Assembly (NCBI RefSeq): GCF_000972495.1
Contig: NZ_LATM01000006.1
Span: 124,001-188,000, forward strand
Source: Hymenobacter terrenus
Lineage (GTDB): Bacteria > Bacteroidota > Bacteroidia > Cytophagales > Hymenobacteraceae
Direction: 5' to 3'
DNA: 64,000 nt
Shown here: one piece after another, positions 42,425-51,749 of the stretch
How positions within the stretch are numbered: position 1 is the stretch's first letter
Layout: each line of letters begins with the position of its first letter
Notes under the pieces: model-generated
Told to the model about the DNA's origin: nothing
What the model saw: the letters and a program-made list of their open reading frames with translations, nothing else
Databases searched by the model: none
Position numbers and translations under genes: made by a program

Positions 42425-43240
42425 CTACAATCCATAGCTGGACTTTACCACTTTGCGAAATACGCCGTCGGAGGTGAGGCGGCGCAGGGGCAGCAGCATG
42501 GTGGCCGGGTAGGCCACGGGGTAGCGCAGTTTGGTCGAGTCGTCGGTGGCAGCCCGGAGAATGGTATCGGCCACGACTTCGGGACCCACGGCTTTGGCTC
42601 CGGCATCCTGGCTCACTTTTTCGACTTTCTGGACGAAGGCGCCGTAGGCCGGGCGCAGGTCGTCGCGCATGATGAACTCGCGGGACCGGTCGTAGAAGTC
42701 AGTTTTAATGGCGCCCGGCTCCACAATCTTCACCCGGATGCCGTGCGGCTCCAGCTCGTACTGCAGGCTTTCGGAGAAGCCTTCCACGGCCCATTTCGTG
42801 GCGTGGTAGATGCTGTAGAGCGGAAACGTGATGCGCCCACCCATTGAGGCAATCTGAATGATGGTGCCGCGGCCCTGCTGGCGGAAGAGCGGTATCACGG
42901 CCCGAGTGCAGCGCATCAGCCCCAGCACGTTGGTGTTGAACTGGCGCTCAATGACCTCGTCACTCATGGCTTCAAACACGCCATCGACGCCGTAGCCGGC
43001 ATTGTTGACCAGCGCATCCAGCCCGCCGAAATCGCGCAGCACGTCAGCCACGGCCTGGCTGATGGAAGTAGGGTTGGTGACGTCCAGCGCGTATAGCCGC
43101 ACGTTCGGCAGCTGTTTCAGCTCCGTTTCCTTGGCGAGGTTACGCATGGTGGCGGCCACCTGCCAGCCCCGCTGGGCAAATAGGCGGGCCGCGGCCTTGC
43201 CAATGCCAGAACTGGCACCGGTAATGAGAACAGTTTTCAT
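42425..43240 (-). CDS. Short-chain dehydrogenase/reductase
   Basis: The protein has 271 residues. The NAD(P) site TGASSGIG is at 7-14, NNAG near 83, the catalytic Ser in ASMGG near 136, and Tyr-x3-Lys in YHATKW near 148. It is a classical oxidoreductase of unknown substrate. Its start overlaps the stop of the TetR gene by four bases (ATGA), so the repressor most likely controls this enzyme. The palindromic site upstream of tetR would be the operator. Confidence 0.93.
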   Translation of the reverse strand: MKTVLITGASSGIGKAAARLFAQRGWQVAATMRNLAKETELKQLPNVRLYALDVTNPTSISQAVADVLRDFGGLDALVNNAGYGVDGVFEAMSDEVIERQFNTNVLGLMRCTRAVIPLFRQQGRGTIIQIASMGGRITFPLYSIYHATKWAVEGFSESLQYELEPHGIRVKIVEPGAIKTDFYDRSREFIMRDDLRPAYGAFVQKVEKVSQDAGAKAVGPEVVADTILRAATDDSTKLRYPVAYPATMLLPLRRLTSDGVFRKVVKSSYGL

Positions 43241-43884
43241 CGGGGAGGTGAATAAGTTGGTAAATGGTGCAGGTGGGGTGCTGCGATGCTGGCCAGAATC
43301 AGGTTGGTCAGGAGCAGCGTATCGGCCTCAGTGGCGCTGAAATTCGGCAGGGCAAGCGTCTGCCGGACAGTGCGCTGCCGCACGGCTTCGTGTTTGAGGG
43401 CATCGGCGGTGCTGAGGAGTAGCCGGGCCAGCTGCCGGGGCTCGGGCAGCGTGCTAGCGGGGGCCGCCGGGAATAGCGGCGTGAGTAGCTCGGCCAGGAA
43501 GGCCACCTCCCGCTCCAGCACGTCAGCGTAAAGCTGGTCGAAGCGTGGCTCCAAGGCCTGGAGTACTGCCAAGGGAATCTGGTGCTGGTGGAGCACCAGG
43601 CGGTAATAGTGGAGGCGCTCGATGATGTAGTAGCGCACTTGTTCGGCCGGGGTAGCCAGGTGGCGTACCCGCTCGACCAGCGACACCATGAAGGTGTTGC
43701 TCTCGTGCAGCACCACGGCGATAAACAGCTCGTCCTTGCCAGTGAAGTAGTAATACAGCGAGGCTTTATTGAGCTGGGCCGCACGGCCAATGTCGTCCAA
43801 GGTGGTTTTGGCGTAGCCATAACGGGCAAAGCACGCGGCCGAAGCCGTGAGAATAGCAGTGCGCCGGTCGATACGTTTAGCCAT
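43237..43884 (-). CDS. TetR/AcrR-family transcriptional regulator
   Basis: The protein has 215 residues. The N-terminal helix-turn-helix is seen as ILTASAACFARYGYAKTTLDDIGRAAQLNKASLYYYFTGKDELF, the usual TetR pattern. The C-terminal ligand domain is not assignable. It most likely represses its own operon with the SDR gene. ATGs at 43887 and 43884 are equally possible; one at 43905 is excluded because a TACCTTTG promoter element (43910-43903) overlaps it. Confidence 0.92.
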   Translation of the reverse strand: MAKRIDRRTAILTASAACFARYGYAKTTLDDIGRAAQLNKASLYYYFTGKDELFIAVVLHESNTFMVSLVERVRHLATPAEQVRYYIIERLHYYRLVLHQHQIPLAVLQALEPRFDQLYADVLEREVAFLAELLTPLFPAAPASTLPEPRQLARLLLSTADALKHEAVRQRTVRQTLALPNFSATEADTLLLTNLILASIAAPHLHHLPTYSPPR

Positions 43885-43902
43885 CATTCGGGATTGATGG
43901 GA

Positions 43903-43949
43903 CAAAGGTAAATAAAATTTTCAAACTTATAAACAGAATGTTTGAAAAT
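43903..43949 (-). promoter_or_regulatory. Promoter and operator palindrome of the TetR-SDR operon
   Basis: The -7 element TACCTTTG lies at 43910-43903. Upstream, ATTTTCAAAC (43917-43926) and its exact complement GTTTGAAAAT (43940-43949) form a perfect palindrome with 13 bases between. It covers the position of the -33 element, so a bound repressor would block RNA polymerase. Confidence 0.65.
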
Positions 43950-43965
43950 TGGAACCGAATAAAAA

Positions 43966-43990
43966 AAGCCCCGACAGTGAGCCGGGGCTT
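43966..43990 (-). terminator. Intrinsic terminator after fumC
   Basis: On the minus strand AAGCCCCGGC..GTCGGGGCTTTTTTT, with arms of about nine bases and a run of T. It lies between the fumC stop and the tetR operator. Confidence 0.85.
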
Positions 43991-44063
43991 GATAGGTACC
44001 TAGAAATGACTAGTTTGTGAAAAGGATTTTATCCTAAAACTTTTGATTGTCAGGCAAACAAGT

Positions 44064-45464
44064 TTACTTAATGTCACCTACCATCTCTTCCGGCTTCAGC
44101 CACTCGTCAAACTCAGCTTCGGTTAGGTAGCCGAGTTGGAGGGCTGTTTCTTTGAGCGTGGAGCCGTTTTTGTGAGCGGTTTGGGCAATTTCGGCGGCTT
44201 TGTAGTAACCGATATGCGGATTGAGAGCCGTGACCAGCATCAGGCTGCTGTCGACGTGCTTCTGGATGTTGGCTTTGAGGGGTTCGATGCCGACGGCGCA
44301 CTTGTCGGTGAACGACTGGCAGACGTCGCCGATGAGACGGGCCGAGTGCAGGAAGTTGTAAATCATGACCGGCTTGAACACGTTTAGCTCGAAGTGACCC
44401 AGCGAGCCGCCCACGGTGATGGCCACGTCGTTGCCCATTACCTGGGCCGCCACCATGGTCATGGCTTCGGCCTGGGTGGGGTTCACCTTGCCGGGCATGA
44501 TGCTGGAGCCGGGCTCATTGTCGGGAATGTGGATTTCGCCGATACCGGCGCGTGGGCCCGAGCTGAGCATGCGGATGTCGTTGGCGATTTTCATCAGGCT
44601 CACGGCTACCGTTTTCAGGGCGCCGTGGGCTTCCACGATGGCGTCGTGGGCGGCGAGGGCTTCAAACTTGTTTTCGGCCGTGATGAAGGGCAGGCCGGTA
44701 AGCTCGGCAATGTACCGGGCCACGTTTTCCGAGTAGTTGGGCGGCGTGTTGATGCCCGTGCCCACGGCTGTGCCGCCGAGGGCCAGCTCGCTCAGGTGGG
44801 CCAGCGTATTGTTGATGGCGCGCAGGCCGTGGTCGAGCTGCGACACATAGCCCGAAAACTCCTGGCCCAGCGTGAGCGGCGTGGCATCCATGAAGTGGGT
44901 ACGGCCGATTTTCACGATGTTCTTAAATTCTTCCGACTTCTTTTTCAGGGTGTCGCGCAGCCGCTCGATGCCGGGAATGGTAGTTTCTACCAGGATTTTG
45001 TAGGCCGCGATGTGCATGGCCGTCGGAAAGGTGTCGTTGCTGCTCTGGCTCTTATTCACGTCGTCGTTGGGAGCCAGGGCCTTTTTCTCGTCGCTGAGCT
45101 GGCCGCCTTGCAGCACGTGGCCGCGGTAGGCAATCACCTCATTCACATTCATGTTGCTCTGGGTGCCCGAGCCGGTTTGCCACACTACCAGTGGGAAGGA
45201 GTCGGCGAGCTTGCCAGCCAGGATTTCGTCGCACACCTGGCCAATCAGCTCGGCTTTTTCGGCCGGCAGCACGCCGGCGTCGCGGTTGGTGAGGGCGGCG
45301 GCTTTTTTCAGGTAGGCGAAGGCCGCGATGATTTCCTTGGGCATCTTGTTGATGTCCTGGGCAATGGGGAAGTTCTCGATGGAACGCTGTGTTTGAGCGC
45401 CCCAGTACGCGGTAGCAGGCACCTGCACGGTGCCCATGGTGTCCTTTTCGGTGCGGAAATCCAT
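44064..45464 (-). CDS. fumC: Class II fumarate hydratase
   Basis: The protein has 466 residues, the family's usual length. It interconverts fumarate and L-malate in the TCA cycle without an iron-sulphur cluster. The three conserved regions are seen: [13 protein letters not shown] near residue 97, [13 protein letters not shown] near 136, and the signature [16 protein letters not shown] near 315. The start is [28 protein letters not shown], canonical. A CAAAAGTA element 60 bases upstream (45524-45531) could be its minus-strand -7 box (TACTTTTG). It is monocistronic, with a terminator. Confidence 0.97.
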   Translation of the reverse strand: MDFRTEKDTMGTVQVPATAYWGAQTQRSIENFPIAQDINKMPKEIIAAFAYLKKAAALTNRDAGVLPAEKAELIGQVCDEILAGKLADSFPLVVWQTGSGTQSNMNVNEVIAYRGHVLQGGQLSDEKKALAPNDDVNKSQSSNDTFPTAMHIAAYKILVETTIPGIERLRDTLKKKSEEFKNIVKIGRTHFMDATPLTLGQEFSGYVSQLDHGLRAINNTLAHLSELALGGTAVGTGINTPPNYSENVARYIAELTGLPFITAENKFEALAAHDAIVEAHGALKTVAVSLMKIANDIRMLSSGPRAGIGEIHIPDNEPGSSIMPGKVNPTQAEAMTMVAAQVMGNDVAITVGGSLGHFELNVFKPVMIYNFLHSARLIGDVCQSFTDKCAVGIEPLKANIQKHVDSSLMLVTALNPHIGYYKAAEIAQTAHKNGSTLKETALQLGYLTEAEFDEWLKPEEMVGDIK

Positions 45465-45654
45465 TTAATTAATGTACTGATTGGTGGATGGGTCGATGGG
45501 CGGGTTGAGGCCGGAACGGTGCGCAAAAGTAAGGCACCGCCGAACGGCGGCTTTTATCGTAACCGAATTAGCCACCGAATGACTTCCCGCGTACATAACC
45601 ACGGCAACCGCCGCCCAGTACAAGCTGCTGTATCTCCATAATCAACCCCGTCAA

Positions 45655-46035
45655 ATGTCGTCTATCAAACAAGTTATTGAAATCCTGGCCTCGTCGGAAA
45701 AAAGCTTCGAAGATGCCCTGCAGCGCGCCGTGGAGAGGCTGAGTTCTTCAGTGCCCAATATTTCCTCCATCTACATCAAGGACCAGAGCTGCAAGGTGCG
45801 CGACAACCGCATTGTGGAGTATCGCATCACGGCCAAGGTCAGCTTCGACACGCCGGTGGAGGAGTTTGATATGACGGACATCGAGCGCACTTTCGACGAA
45901 GCTCCCGTTTCGGGCGGCAACGGCGCCCCCGACTACAGCCACCTCAACCTGCACACCGAGCCCGACCTGCCGCGCGAAGTGGAGCCCGGCGGCAGCGCCA
46001 CCGAGCCCGAAAGCGGAGGCGGCTACAGCGGCTAG
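45655..46035 (+). CDS. Dodecin-family protein with long acidic tail
   Basis: The protein has 126 residues. The first 66 are a dodecin: KQVIEILASSEKSFEDALQRAVERLSS, a central strand, then CKVRDNRIVEYRITAKVSF. Dodecins assemble into 12-mer shells that store flavin or CoA-like ligands. The C-terminal 60 residues are Gly/Pro/Glu-rich, acidic and probably disordered (EPGGSATEPESGGGYSG). This tail is absent from the usual dodecin of about 70 residues. The gene diverges from fumC, about 190 bases away. Confidence 0.82.
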   Translation: MSSIKQVIEILASSEKSFEDALQRAVERLSSSVPNISSIYIKDQSCKVRDNRIVEYRITAKVSFDTPVEEFDMTDIERTFDEAPVSGGNGAPDYSHLNLHTEPDLPREVEPGGSATEPESGGGYSG

Positions 46036-46241
46036 CGGCTTCCCGTTCTTCTGGTTTATGGCCCGGCGCCGCGCTGCTCCACCCACGAGCGGCGCGGCGC
46101 TTCTGCGGTTGCGGCTTGCTGGAAGAACCACCACAAGATTGAATGAAAATTTATGTCCGGAAGTAGCTGATGGGCGCTACCTTGTGCGGACTCAACGGGC
46201 GGGAGGAGCTATGCTTCCGCCACCTCATGCTGCAAGAAATT

Positions 46242-48512
46242 ATGATGCTCAAATACTCTGGCCTCCTGCTGGCGGCCGCACTCCTGACTGGCTATGCGGC
46301 CGTCGCCCAAAATACCCCCGCGGAAGTCAAACCGCTGCTTGGCTTCGACGCTGGCGCGGCTGCTACTGAATACCAGCTCGAAGCGCAGTTCGATGCCCAG
46401 CTCAAAGCCGACAACCTGCGCCAGTGGATGAAGCGGCTGGCCGCCCACCCACACCACGTGGGCTCGCCCTACGACAAGGACAACGCAGAGTTCATGGCCA
46501 GCCTGTTTAAGTCCTGGGGCTACGATACGCGCATTGATGTCTCGTACGTGCTGTTTCCGACGCCCAAACTGCGGGTATTGGAAATGGTAGCACCCACCCC
46601 CTACACGGCGGGCCTGACCGAAAAACCAGTGGCCGAAGACGCGACCTCGGGCCAAACCAGCGAGCAGTTGCCGACCTACAACTGCTTCTCGAAAGACGGC
46701 GACGTGACGGCCGAGCTGGTCTTTGTGAACTACGGCGTGCCCAAAGACTACGAGGAGCTGGAGCGTCGGGGAATCGACGTGAAGGGCAAAATTGTCATTG
46801 CCAAATACGGCGGCTCTTGGCGTGGCATCAAGCCCAAAGTGGCGGCCGAAAAAGGCGCGCTGGGCTGCCTGATCTACTCCGACCCCAAGGACGACGGCTA
46901 CGGGCAGGGCGACGTGTACCCCAAAGGCGCCTTCAAGCCCGAAACCGGCGCCCAGCGCGGCTCTGTACTCGACATGCCGACCTACCCCGGCGACCCGCTC
47001 ACGCCCGGCTACGGCTCCACGAAAAACGCCAAGCGCCTCGACTACAAAAAGGCGCCGACGCTGACGCAAATTCCCGTGCTGCCCATTTCCTATGGCGATG
47101 CCCTGCCCCTGCTCACCGCCCTGGCCGGGCCCATGGCGCCCGAGGCCTGGCGCGGTGGCCTGCCCATCCCCTACCACCTGGGGCCGGGGCCGGCCAAAGT
47201 GCACTTGCAGCTGGCCTTCAACTGGAAAACCGAGCCGGTCTACAACGTCATCGCTACGCTCAAGGGCAGCCAGTACCCGGACGAGTGGGTGCTGCGCGGC
47301 AACCACCACGACGCCTGGGTAAACGGCGCCAACGACCCGCTCAGCGGCTTGGTGGCCCTGCTGGAAGAGGCCCGCGCCGCGAGCGAGCTGTATAAAACCG
47401 GCTGGCGACCCAAGCGCACGCTCATGTTTTGCGCCTGGGACGGCGAGGAGCCCGGCCTGCTGGGCTCGACGGAATGGGCCGAAACCAATGCTGCACAGCT
47501 CCAGAAAAACGTGGTAGCCTACCTGAACACCGACAACAGCGAGCGGGGCTTCCTTTACGCGGCGGGCTCGCACACGCTGGAAAAGTTCTTCAACCAAGTG
47601 GGGCGCGACGTGACCGACCCGGAGAAGAACATTTCCCTCAACGACCGGCGCCGGGCCCTTGACCTGGTGAATGGCAACGCCGATGCGCAGAAAGATGCCC
47701 GCGACCGCGCCGACTTGCGCATTGCCGCCCTGGGCGCCGGCTCCGACTATTCGCCCTACATCCAGCACTTGGGCATTCCGTCGATGAACGTGGCCTTCGG
47801 CGGTGAGGGCGACGGTGGCGAGTATCATTCCATCTATGACTCCTTCGACCACTACACCCGCTTCAAGGACCCCAATTTTGCCTACGGCGTGGCGCTGGCC
47901 CAAACCATGGGCCGCTGCGCGCTGCGGCTAGTCAATGCCGACGTGCTGCCCTTCGAGTTTCAGAACTTCTCCAACACCGTGGCCAAGTACGGCACCGAAG
48001 TGAAGCAGCTGACCGAAACCATGCGCGCCGAAACCGAGAAGCAAGCTAGGCTCCTGGTCGAGAAGCGCTACGAGGCTGTGGCCGACCCTACCGAAACCCT
48101 GCTCCCGCCCAGAGCCCCGGCCGCCGTGCCCTACCTGAATTTCGCGCCGCTCGACAATGCCCTGCTCAAGCTAGAGCAAAGTGCCCAGGCCTACGCCCAG
48201 GCCCGCAAAGCCAACCCTGCCCTCACCGCCGACCGTAAAAAGGAACTGGACCAGTTGCTCTACCGGGCCGAGCAGCAGCTGCTGAGTACTGAGGGCCTCC
48301 CCCGTCGCCCCTGGTACCGGCATCAGCTGTACGCGCCCGGCTTCTACACCGGCTACGGCGTGAAAACCCTGCCCGGCATCCGCGAAGCGGTGGAAGAGCG
48401 GAAATGGGCCGAGGCCGAAGAGCAGATTAAGCGTACGGCCGCGGCTATTGAGCGCTTTTCCGGGCAAATAAATCGGGCGACGGCGGTGGCTGGTCCCGGC
48501 CCGGCGCAATAA
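46242..48512 (+). CDS. M28 family zinc peptidase (glutamate carboxypeptidase II-like)
   Basis: The protein has about 756 residues. A signal peptide (LLLAAALLTGYAAVAQ) exports it. A PA insertion domain is at about 140-330. The zinc peptidase core has NHHDAWVNGANDPLSGLVALLEEAR (metal ligands His, Asp), CAWDGEEPGLLGSTEWAE (catalytic and ligand Glu), AYLNTDNSERG (ligand Asp) and FGGEGDGGEYHSIYDSFDHY (ligand His). The C-terminal dimerisation domain is of the transferrin-receptor type. It removes C-terminal residues, such as Glu, from peptides. ATGs at 46242 and 46245 are both possible; the longer frame from 46170 lacks a signal at its start. Confidence 0.93.
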   Translation: MMLKYSGLLLAAALLTGYAAVAQNTPAEVKPLLGFDAGAAATEYQLEAQFDAQLKADNLRQWMKRLAAHPHHVGSPYDKDNAEFMASLFKSWGYDTRIDVSYVLFPTPKLRVLEMVAPTPYTAGLTEKPVAEDATSGQTSEQLPTYNCFSKDGDVTAELVFVNYGVPKDYEELERRGIDVKGKIVIAKYGGSWRGIKPKVAAEKGALGCLIYSDPKDDGYGQGDVYPKGAFKPETGAQRGSVLDMPTYPGDPLTPGYGSTKNAKRLDYKKAPTLTQIPVLPISYGDALPLLTALAGPMAPEAWRGGLPIPYHLGPGPAKVHLQLAFNWKTEPVYNVIATLKGSQYPDEWVLRGNHHDAWVNGANDPLSGLVALLEEARAASELYKTGWRPKRTLMFCAWDGEEPGLLGSTEWAETNAAQLQKNVVAYLNTDNSERGFLYAAGSHTLEKFFNQVGRDVTDPEKNISLNDRRRALDLVNGNADAQKDARDRADLRIAALGAGSDYSPYIQHLGIPSMNVAFGGEGDGGEYHSIYDSFDHYTRFKDPNFAYGVALAQTMGRCALRLVNADVLPFEFQNFSNTVAKYGTEVKQLTETMRAETEKQARLLVEKRYEAVADPTETLLPPRAPAAVPYLNFAPLDNALLKLEQSAQAYAQARKANPALTADRKKELDQLLYRAEQQLLSTEGLPRRPWYRHQLYAPGFYTGYGVKTLPGIREAVEERKWAEAEEQIKRTAAAIERFSGQINRATAVAGPGPAQ

Positions 48513-48549
48513 TTTATCCAGGAGTTTCAAGTCACCTTTTTCTTCCAAT

Positions 48550-49200
48550 GACTGCGATTGCCACGCTTGGCTGCCGTGCTGCTCATGGGCCATTCCTGGG
48601 GCGGCATCCTGGCTGCCGAATACGCCTTTAAGTATCAGCGAAACCTCAAAGGCCTTATCATTTCCAACATGATGATGAGCTGCCCCGCCTACAGTCGCTA
48701 TGCCCGGAACGTGCTGGCCAAACAAATGAAACCCGAAGTGCTGGCCGAACTACGCCGAATCGAGGCCAAAAAAGACTTCAAAAACCCGCGCTACATGGGA
48801 CTGCTCATCCAACTTTTATACCGAGCACGTCCTCCGTCTGCCCTTCGACAAGTGGCCCGAGCCCGTGAATCGCTCGTTCGCCAAAATGAGCCAGTCGCTC
48901 TACGTCACCATGCAGGGGCCTAGTGAGTTCGGTATTAGTGGCAAACTCAAGAACTGGGACCGCACCCCAGACCTGCTCAAGCTCACCGTTCCCGTCCTAT
49001 TCATCGGGGGCAAATACGACACCATGGACCCCGGGCACATGCGCATGGTGGCGACCAAGGTGAAGAACGGCAGCGTCCTGATTTGCCCTCAAGGCAGCCA
49101 CATGAGCTTTTATGACGACCAAGAAACCTACTTCACAGGGTTGATAAAATTCCTGAAGGCTGTGGCTGATAATTCCTTCAAACCAGGTGCCGCACTGTAG
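48550..49200 (+). pseudogene. Remnant of an alpha/beta hydrolase (proline iminopeptidase-like)
   Basis: Only the second half of the enzyme remains. It starts near the nucleophile elbow GHSWGGILAAEYAFKYQ; the HGGPG half is missing. After YMGLLI, near 48817, the frame shifts. The next frame continues NFYTEHVLRLPFDKWPEP and goes on to VLFIGGKYDTMDPGHMR and the catalytic His in CPQGSHMSFYDD, ending at 49200. Removing one C from ATCC would join the frames. With both an N-terminal loss and a frameshift it is almost surely non-functional. Confidence 0.8.
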
Positions 49201-49245
49201 CGCGAACCAAGTCCGGTACTGCGGCAGTCGGCTTGCCAAACCGTT

Positions 49246-50448
49246 CTAAAACGGCACCGTTATCTCCATCGGCAGCGGAGCGCGCTTGCCGCCCGCAATA
49301 CCGGGCTGCCAGGCCGGGCCATCGCACACAATGCGCAGGGCCTCGGCGTCGTAGTCGGCGCGCAGGCCCCGGCTCACTTTCAGGTCGCTCAACTTGCCAT
49401 CGGCCCCCACCACAAACTTGACGCGCACGTTGCCGCTCAGGCGGAGGTTATTGATTTCGGGTTCAAACTCGGTGGCTTCGCGGCGCACATACTCGCGCAA
49501 GGCAACCGAGCCGCCCACCGGCGCGGGGGCAATAGAGGGCGCGGCCGGCATGGGCGTATTGGCCACGCGGGCGCCGAGTACGAAAGCAAGGTGGTCGGCG
49601 TTGGCGGCCGACTTGGCTTTCGTGTTTGCCGCGAATCGGCCGGCCACCAAGCCGGCCCGACTTGACGCAGCGGTATCGGCAACGGCGTCCTTTTTGGCTC
49701 TCCCGGCCGCGTCTTGTGAGGGCGGTTCCGCCTGGGCGATGCTCGCGCTGGCGGGGCTTGCGGCCGGCTCACCCATAGCTTCCGCACTCTTCGACTCGGT
49801 AGCCATAGAGGGTAATTCTACTTCATTAGCAGCGGCAGCTGACTCCATCGTTACCACCTCGCGGTCGGGGACGACGATGGGCCGGCGGCTGGGCGAACCT
49901 CCGGCGGCGTGACTACGTGGTGGGGCTGGCGGCACCATTGCATAGGAGCCGGCATCCGCCGTGGTGGGTGCGGCGGCAACTGGCGGGCTGGGTGGCGTGG
50001 CCACTGGTTCCGGGCGGGACGTCGGCGGTGCTGACGCGGCTGGTGGGGGGCTTGGGGGGCGTGTGGCCGTCGCAACAGTTGGGGCAGCGGGCGGCACCGT
50101 ATACTGCTCCCAGCCCCAGATGCCGCCGGCTACTACGCCCAGCAGGGCCGCCGCAGCCGCGATACGGGGCCACGCCCAGGGGCTGGCAGTCGGCTCCGGC
50201 TCCGCCGTTCCTACCCGGGCTTGCAGGCGGGTGCGCAGCTCGGTGATGGCCTGATTGGTCGTCGCCGCGTCGGTCATCGAAAAGCCTTCTACCAAATCGG
50301 CGCAGCGCGCACAGTCGAGGGTGTGGGCTTCGATGCGGTGCTCATCGGCGGGCGTGAGGGTGCCGGCCGCGTACGCGCGCAACTCTGCCGTGGCCGGGTG
50401 CGGGCCGGGGGCGGGCAGCTGGGCAAAAGGCGAGTCAGCGGGCGACAT
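49246..50448 (-). CDS. Anti-sigma factor fused to a TonB C-terminal domain
   Basis: The protein has 400 residues. The N-terminal zinc-finger of anti-sigma factors is seen as RIEAHTLDCARCADLVEGF near 37-55. One membrane helix at about 95-112 (AAAAALLGVVAGGIWGW) follows. Then comes a long Pro/Ala-rich periplasmic linker of about 210 residues. The last 80 residues are a TonB_C domain (VRVKFVVGADGKLSDLKVS, WQPGIAGGKRAPLPMEITVPF). The protein may bind the ECF sigma in the cytoplasm and an outer-membrane receptor outside. It overlaps the sigma gene by 14 bases. The function of the joined parts is inferred. Confidence 0.85.
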   Translation of the reverse strand: MSPADSPFAQLPAPGPHPATAELRAYAAGTLTPADEHRIEAHTLDCARCADLVEGFSMTDAATTNQAITELRTRLQARVGTAEPEPTASPWAWPRIAAAAALLGVVAGGIWGWEQYTVPPAAPTVATATRPPSPPPAASAPPTSRPEPVATPPSPPVAAAPTTADAGSYAMVPPAPPRSHAAGGSPSRRPIVVPDREVVTMESAAAANEVELPSMATESKSAEAMGEPAASPASASIAQAEPPSQDAAGRAKKDAVADTAASSRAGLVAGRFAANTKAKSAANADHLAFVLGARVANTPMPAAPSIAPAPVGGSVALREYVRREATEFEPEINNLRLSGNVRVKFVVGADGKLSDLKVSRGLRADYDAEALRIVCDGPAWQPGIAGGKRAPLPMEITVPF

Positions 50449-51124
50449 GGAGTGGGTTATTCGAAGCGGGAGGCGAAGACTTGGAGATGGCAGCCGGGGC
50501 AGGACCAGGCGGCTCCAACTGGCGGCGCAGCATGCGCTTGCCGTTTTGTAAGTGGCTTCGCACCAGGTTCAGTTCCAAGCCGGTTTCGGTGGCGATGTCG
50601 CGGTAGCACTTCTTTTCAAGGTAAAATAATTCGAGGCAGCGGCGCTGGGCCGGGGGAAGCTGAGCCAGCGCCGCTTCCATGCTTTGCAGGCGGGCCTCGG
50701 TGTCTTCGGCATCCTCGGCAGTGGCCTCTTCGTTCAGCAGATGCCGGGCGCCGGCACTTTCCACATCAGCGGCATCAGGAAAGCTGAGGATGAGCGGCCC
50801 GGCGCTGGGGCCGGCGCGCTTGCGGGCCCGCAGCTGCATCAGGCAATGGTTGCGGGCCGTCGTGTGCAGCCAGGCTGGGAAGTTGTCGGGGGCATGGGTG
50901 CGCAGCACGCGAACCAAGTGCTCAAATAGCTGCATCACGGCATCCTGGGCGTCTTCGTCGGGCGGAGCAAGGTAGCGGCGGCACACAGCAAAGGCCTCGG
51001 GCAGATACCGGTCGTAGAGCAGGCCGAGGTCGGCCACGTCGCCGCGCAGGCGGTAGCGAGCCAGCAGCTCCTGGTCGGAGAGCGGGGCAGCAGCGGTGGG
51101 CGACGGGGAGCGGCGAAAGAACAT
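50435..51124 (-). CDS. ECF-type RNA polymerase sigma factor
   Basis: The protein has 229 residues. Region 2 is seen in LGLLYDRYLPEAFAVCRRYL and DAQDAVMQLFEHLVR, with WLHTTARNHCLMQLR. Region 4 is LPPAQRRCLELFYLEKKCYRDIATETGLELNLVRSHLQNGKRML. A Pro/Ala-rich tail of 25 residues follows, overlapping the next gene. The ATG at 51124 (MFFRRSPSP) is chosen. The anti-sigma/TonB fusion downstream is its likely controller. Target promoters are unknown. Confidence 0.92.
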   Translation of the reverse strand: MFFRRSPSPTAAAPLSDQELLARYRLRGDVADLGLLYDRYLPEAFAVCRRYLAPPDEDAQDAVMQLFEHLVRVLRTHAPDNFPAWLHTTARNHCLMQLRARKRAGPSAGPLILSFPDAADVESAGARHLLNEEATAEDAEDTEARLQSMEAALAQLPPAQRRCLELFYLEKKCYRDIATETGLELNLVRSHLQNGKRMLRRQLEPPGPAPAAISKSSPPASNNPLHVAR

Positions 51125-51311
51125 TCGGCTGGGAAGATAGCGAGCAGCGGCGAGTAAGGAGGCCCAGTTTGCCACAAGGCCCCCGAAACGTTCTGGCGAC
51201 TAACGGGCGCGGATTACACCTTGCACCCGGCGCTCGCCGCGGCCTAGTTACTGGCTTCTGGTATTTCTGAAGGCGCAGCGTTGCGATTGGGTAAGGTCAT
51301 AGGCATACCGC

Positions 51312-51749
51312 TCATTCCATGTCTTCGGGAGCAACCGAGAAGGGCGGTTCTGGCCAGCCCTCGGGGGGAGCTTCGGTGATGGTATAGGGGATGGGCACCC
51401 GCTCGTAGAACTGGTAGTATTCGGGGTGTCGGGTAGAGAACTTGACCAGAAAGCGGGTCCGACCATCAGGCACTTCGTCCGGCCCGGGCTTCACATAAGT
51501 TGAATCCCCTACCGTATATGCGAACCGGGTCGCGCTGTGTGAGCTGGGACCAATGACGTAGGTTTTCTTTACTATCTCGCCAATAGTATAACGTGAGGAG
51601 GCGGCCAATTCGGCTTGCCTATGACTACGGCGGCTGAAACCATTCACAATGACCCCAACTGATGCAACAATGACGACAATAGCCGCCACGGTTTTTAGCC
51701 GGTCCACTTGTGCCTCAGCAGGCGTCATCTCGGGGCGGGGCTTACTCAT
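51312..51749 (-). CDS. Membrane-anchored protein, candidate immunity protein
   Basis: The protein has 145 residues. One helix at about 20-38 (VAAIVVIVASVGVIVNGF) follows a charged cytoplasmic start. The outer part, about 100 residues, is beta-rich (TIGEIVKKTYVIG, ATRFAYTVGDSTYV, RTRFLVKFSTRHPEYYQFY) and somewhat like DUF3592. Its start overlaps the stop of the candidate effector gene by four bases (ATGA), the usual geometry of an effector and immunity pair. No biochemical function can be read from the sequence. Confidence 0.6.
   Translation of the reverse strand: MSKPRPEMTPAEAQVDRLKTVAAIVVIVASVGVIVNGFSRRSHRQAELAASSRYTIGEIVKKTYVIGPSSHSATRFAYTVGDSTYVKPGPDEVPDGRTRFLVKFSTRHPEYYQFYERVPIPYTITEAPPEGWPEPPFSVAPEDME

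Noticed and set aside
44394..45641. A 415-codon plus-strand frame opposite fumC
   Set aside because: Antisense shadow; fumC is complete with all signature motifs.
46209..47903. A 560-codon open frame on the minus strand opposite the M28 peptidase gene
   Set aside because: The plus strand encodes a complete peptidase with all metal ligands. The opposite frame is His/Gly/Val-rich, has no signal or domain, and results from codon bias in GC-rich DNA.
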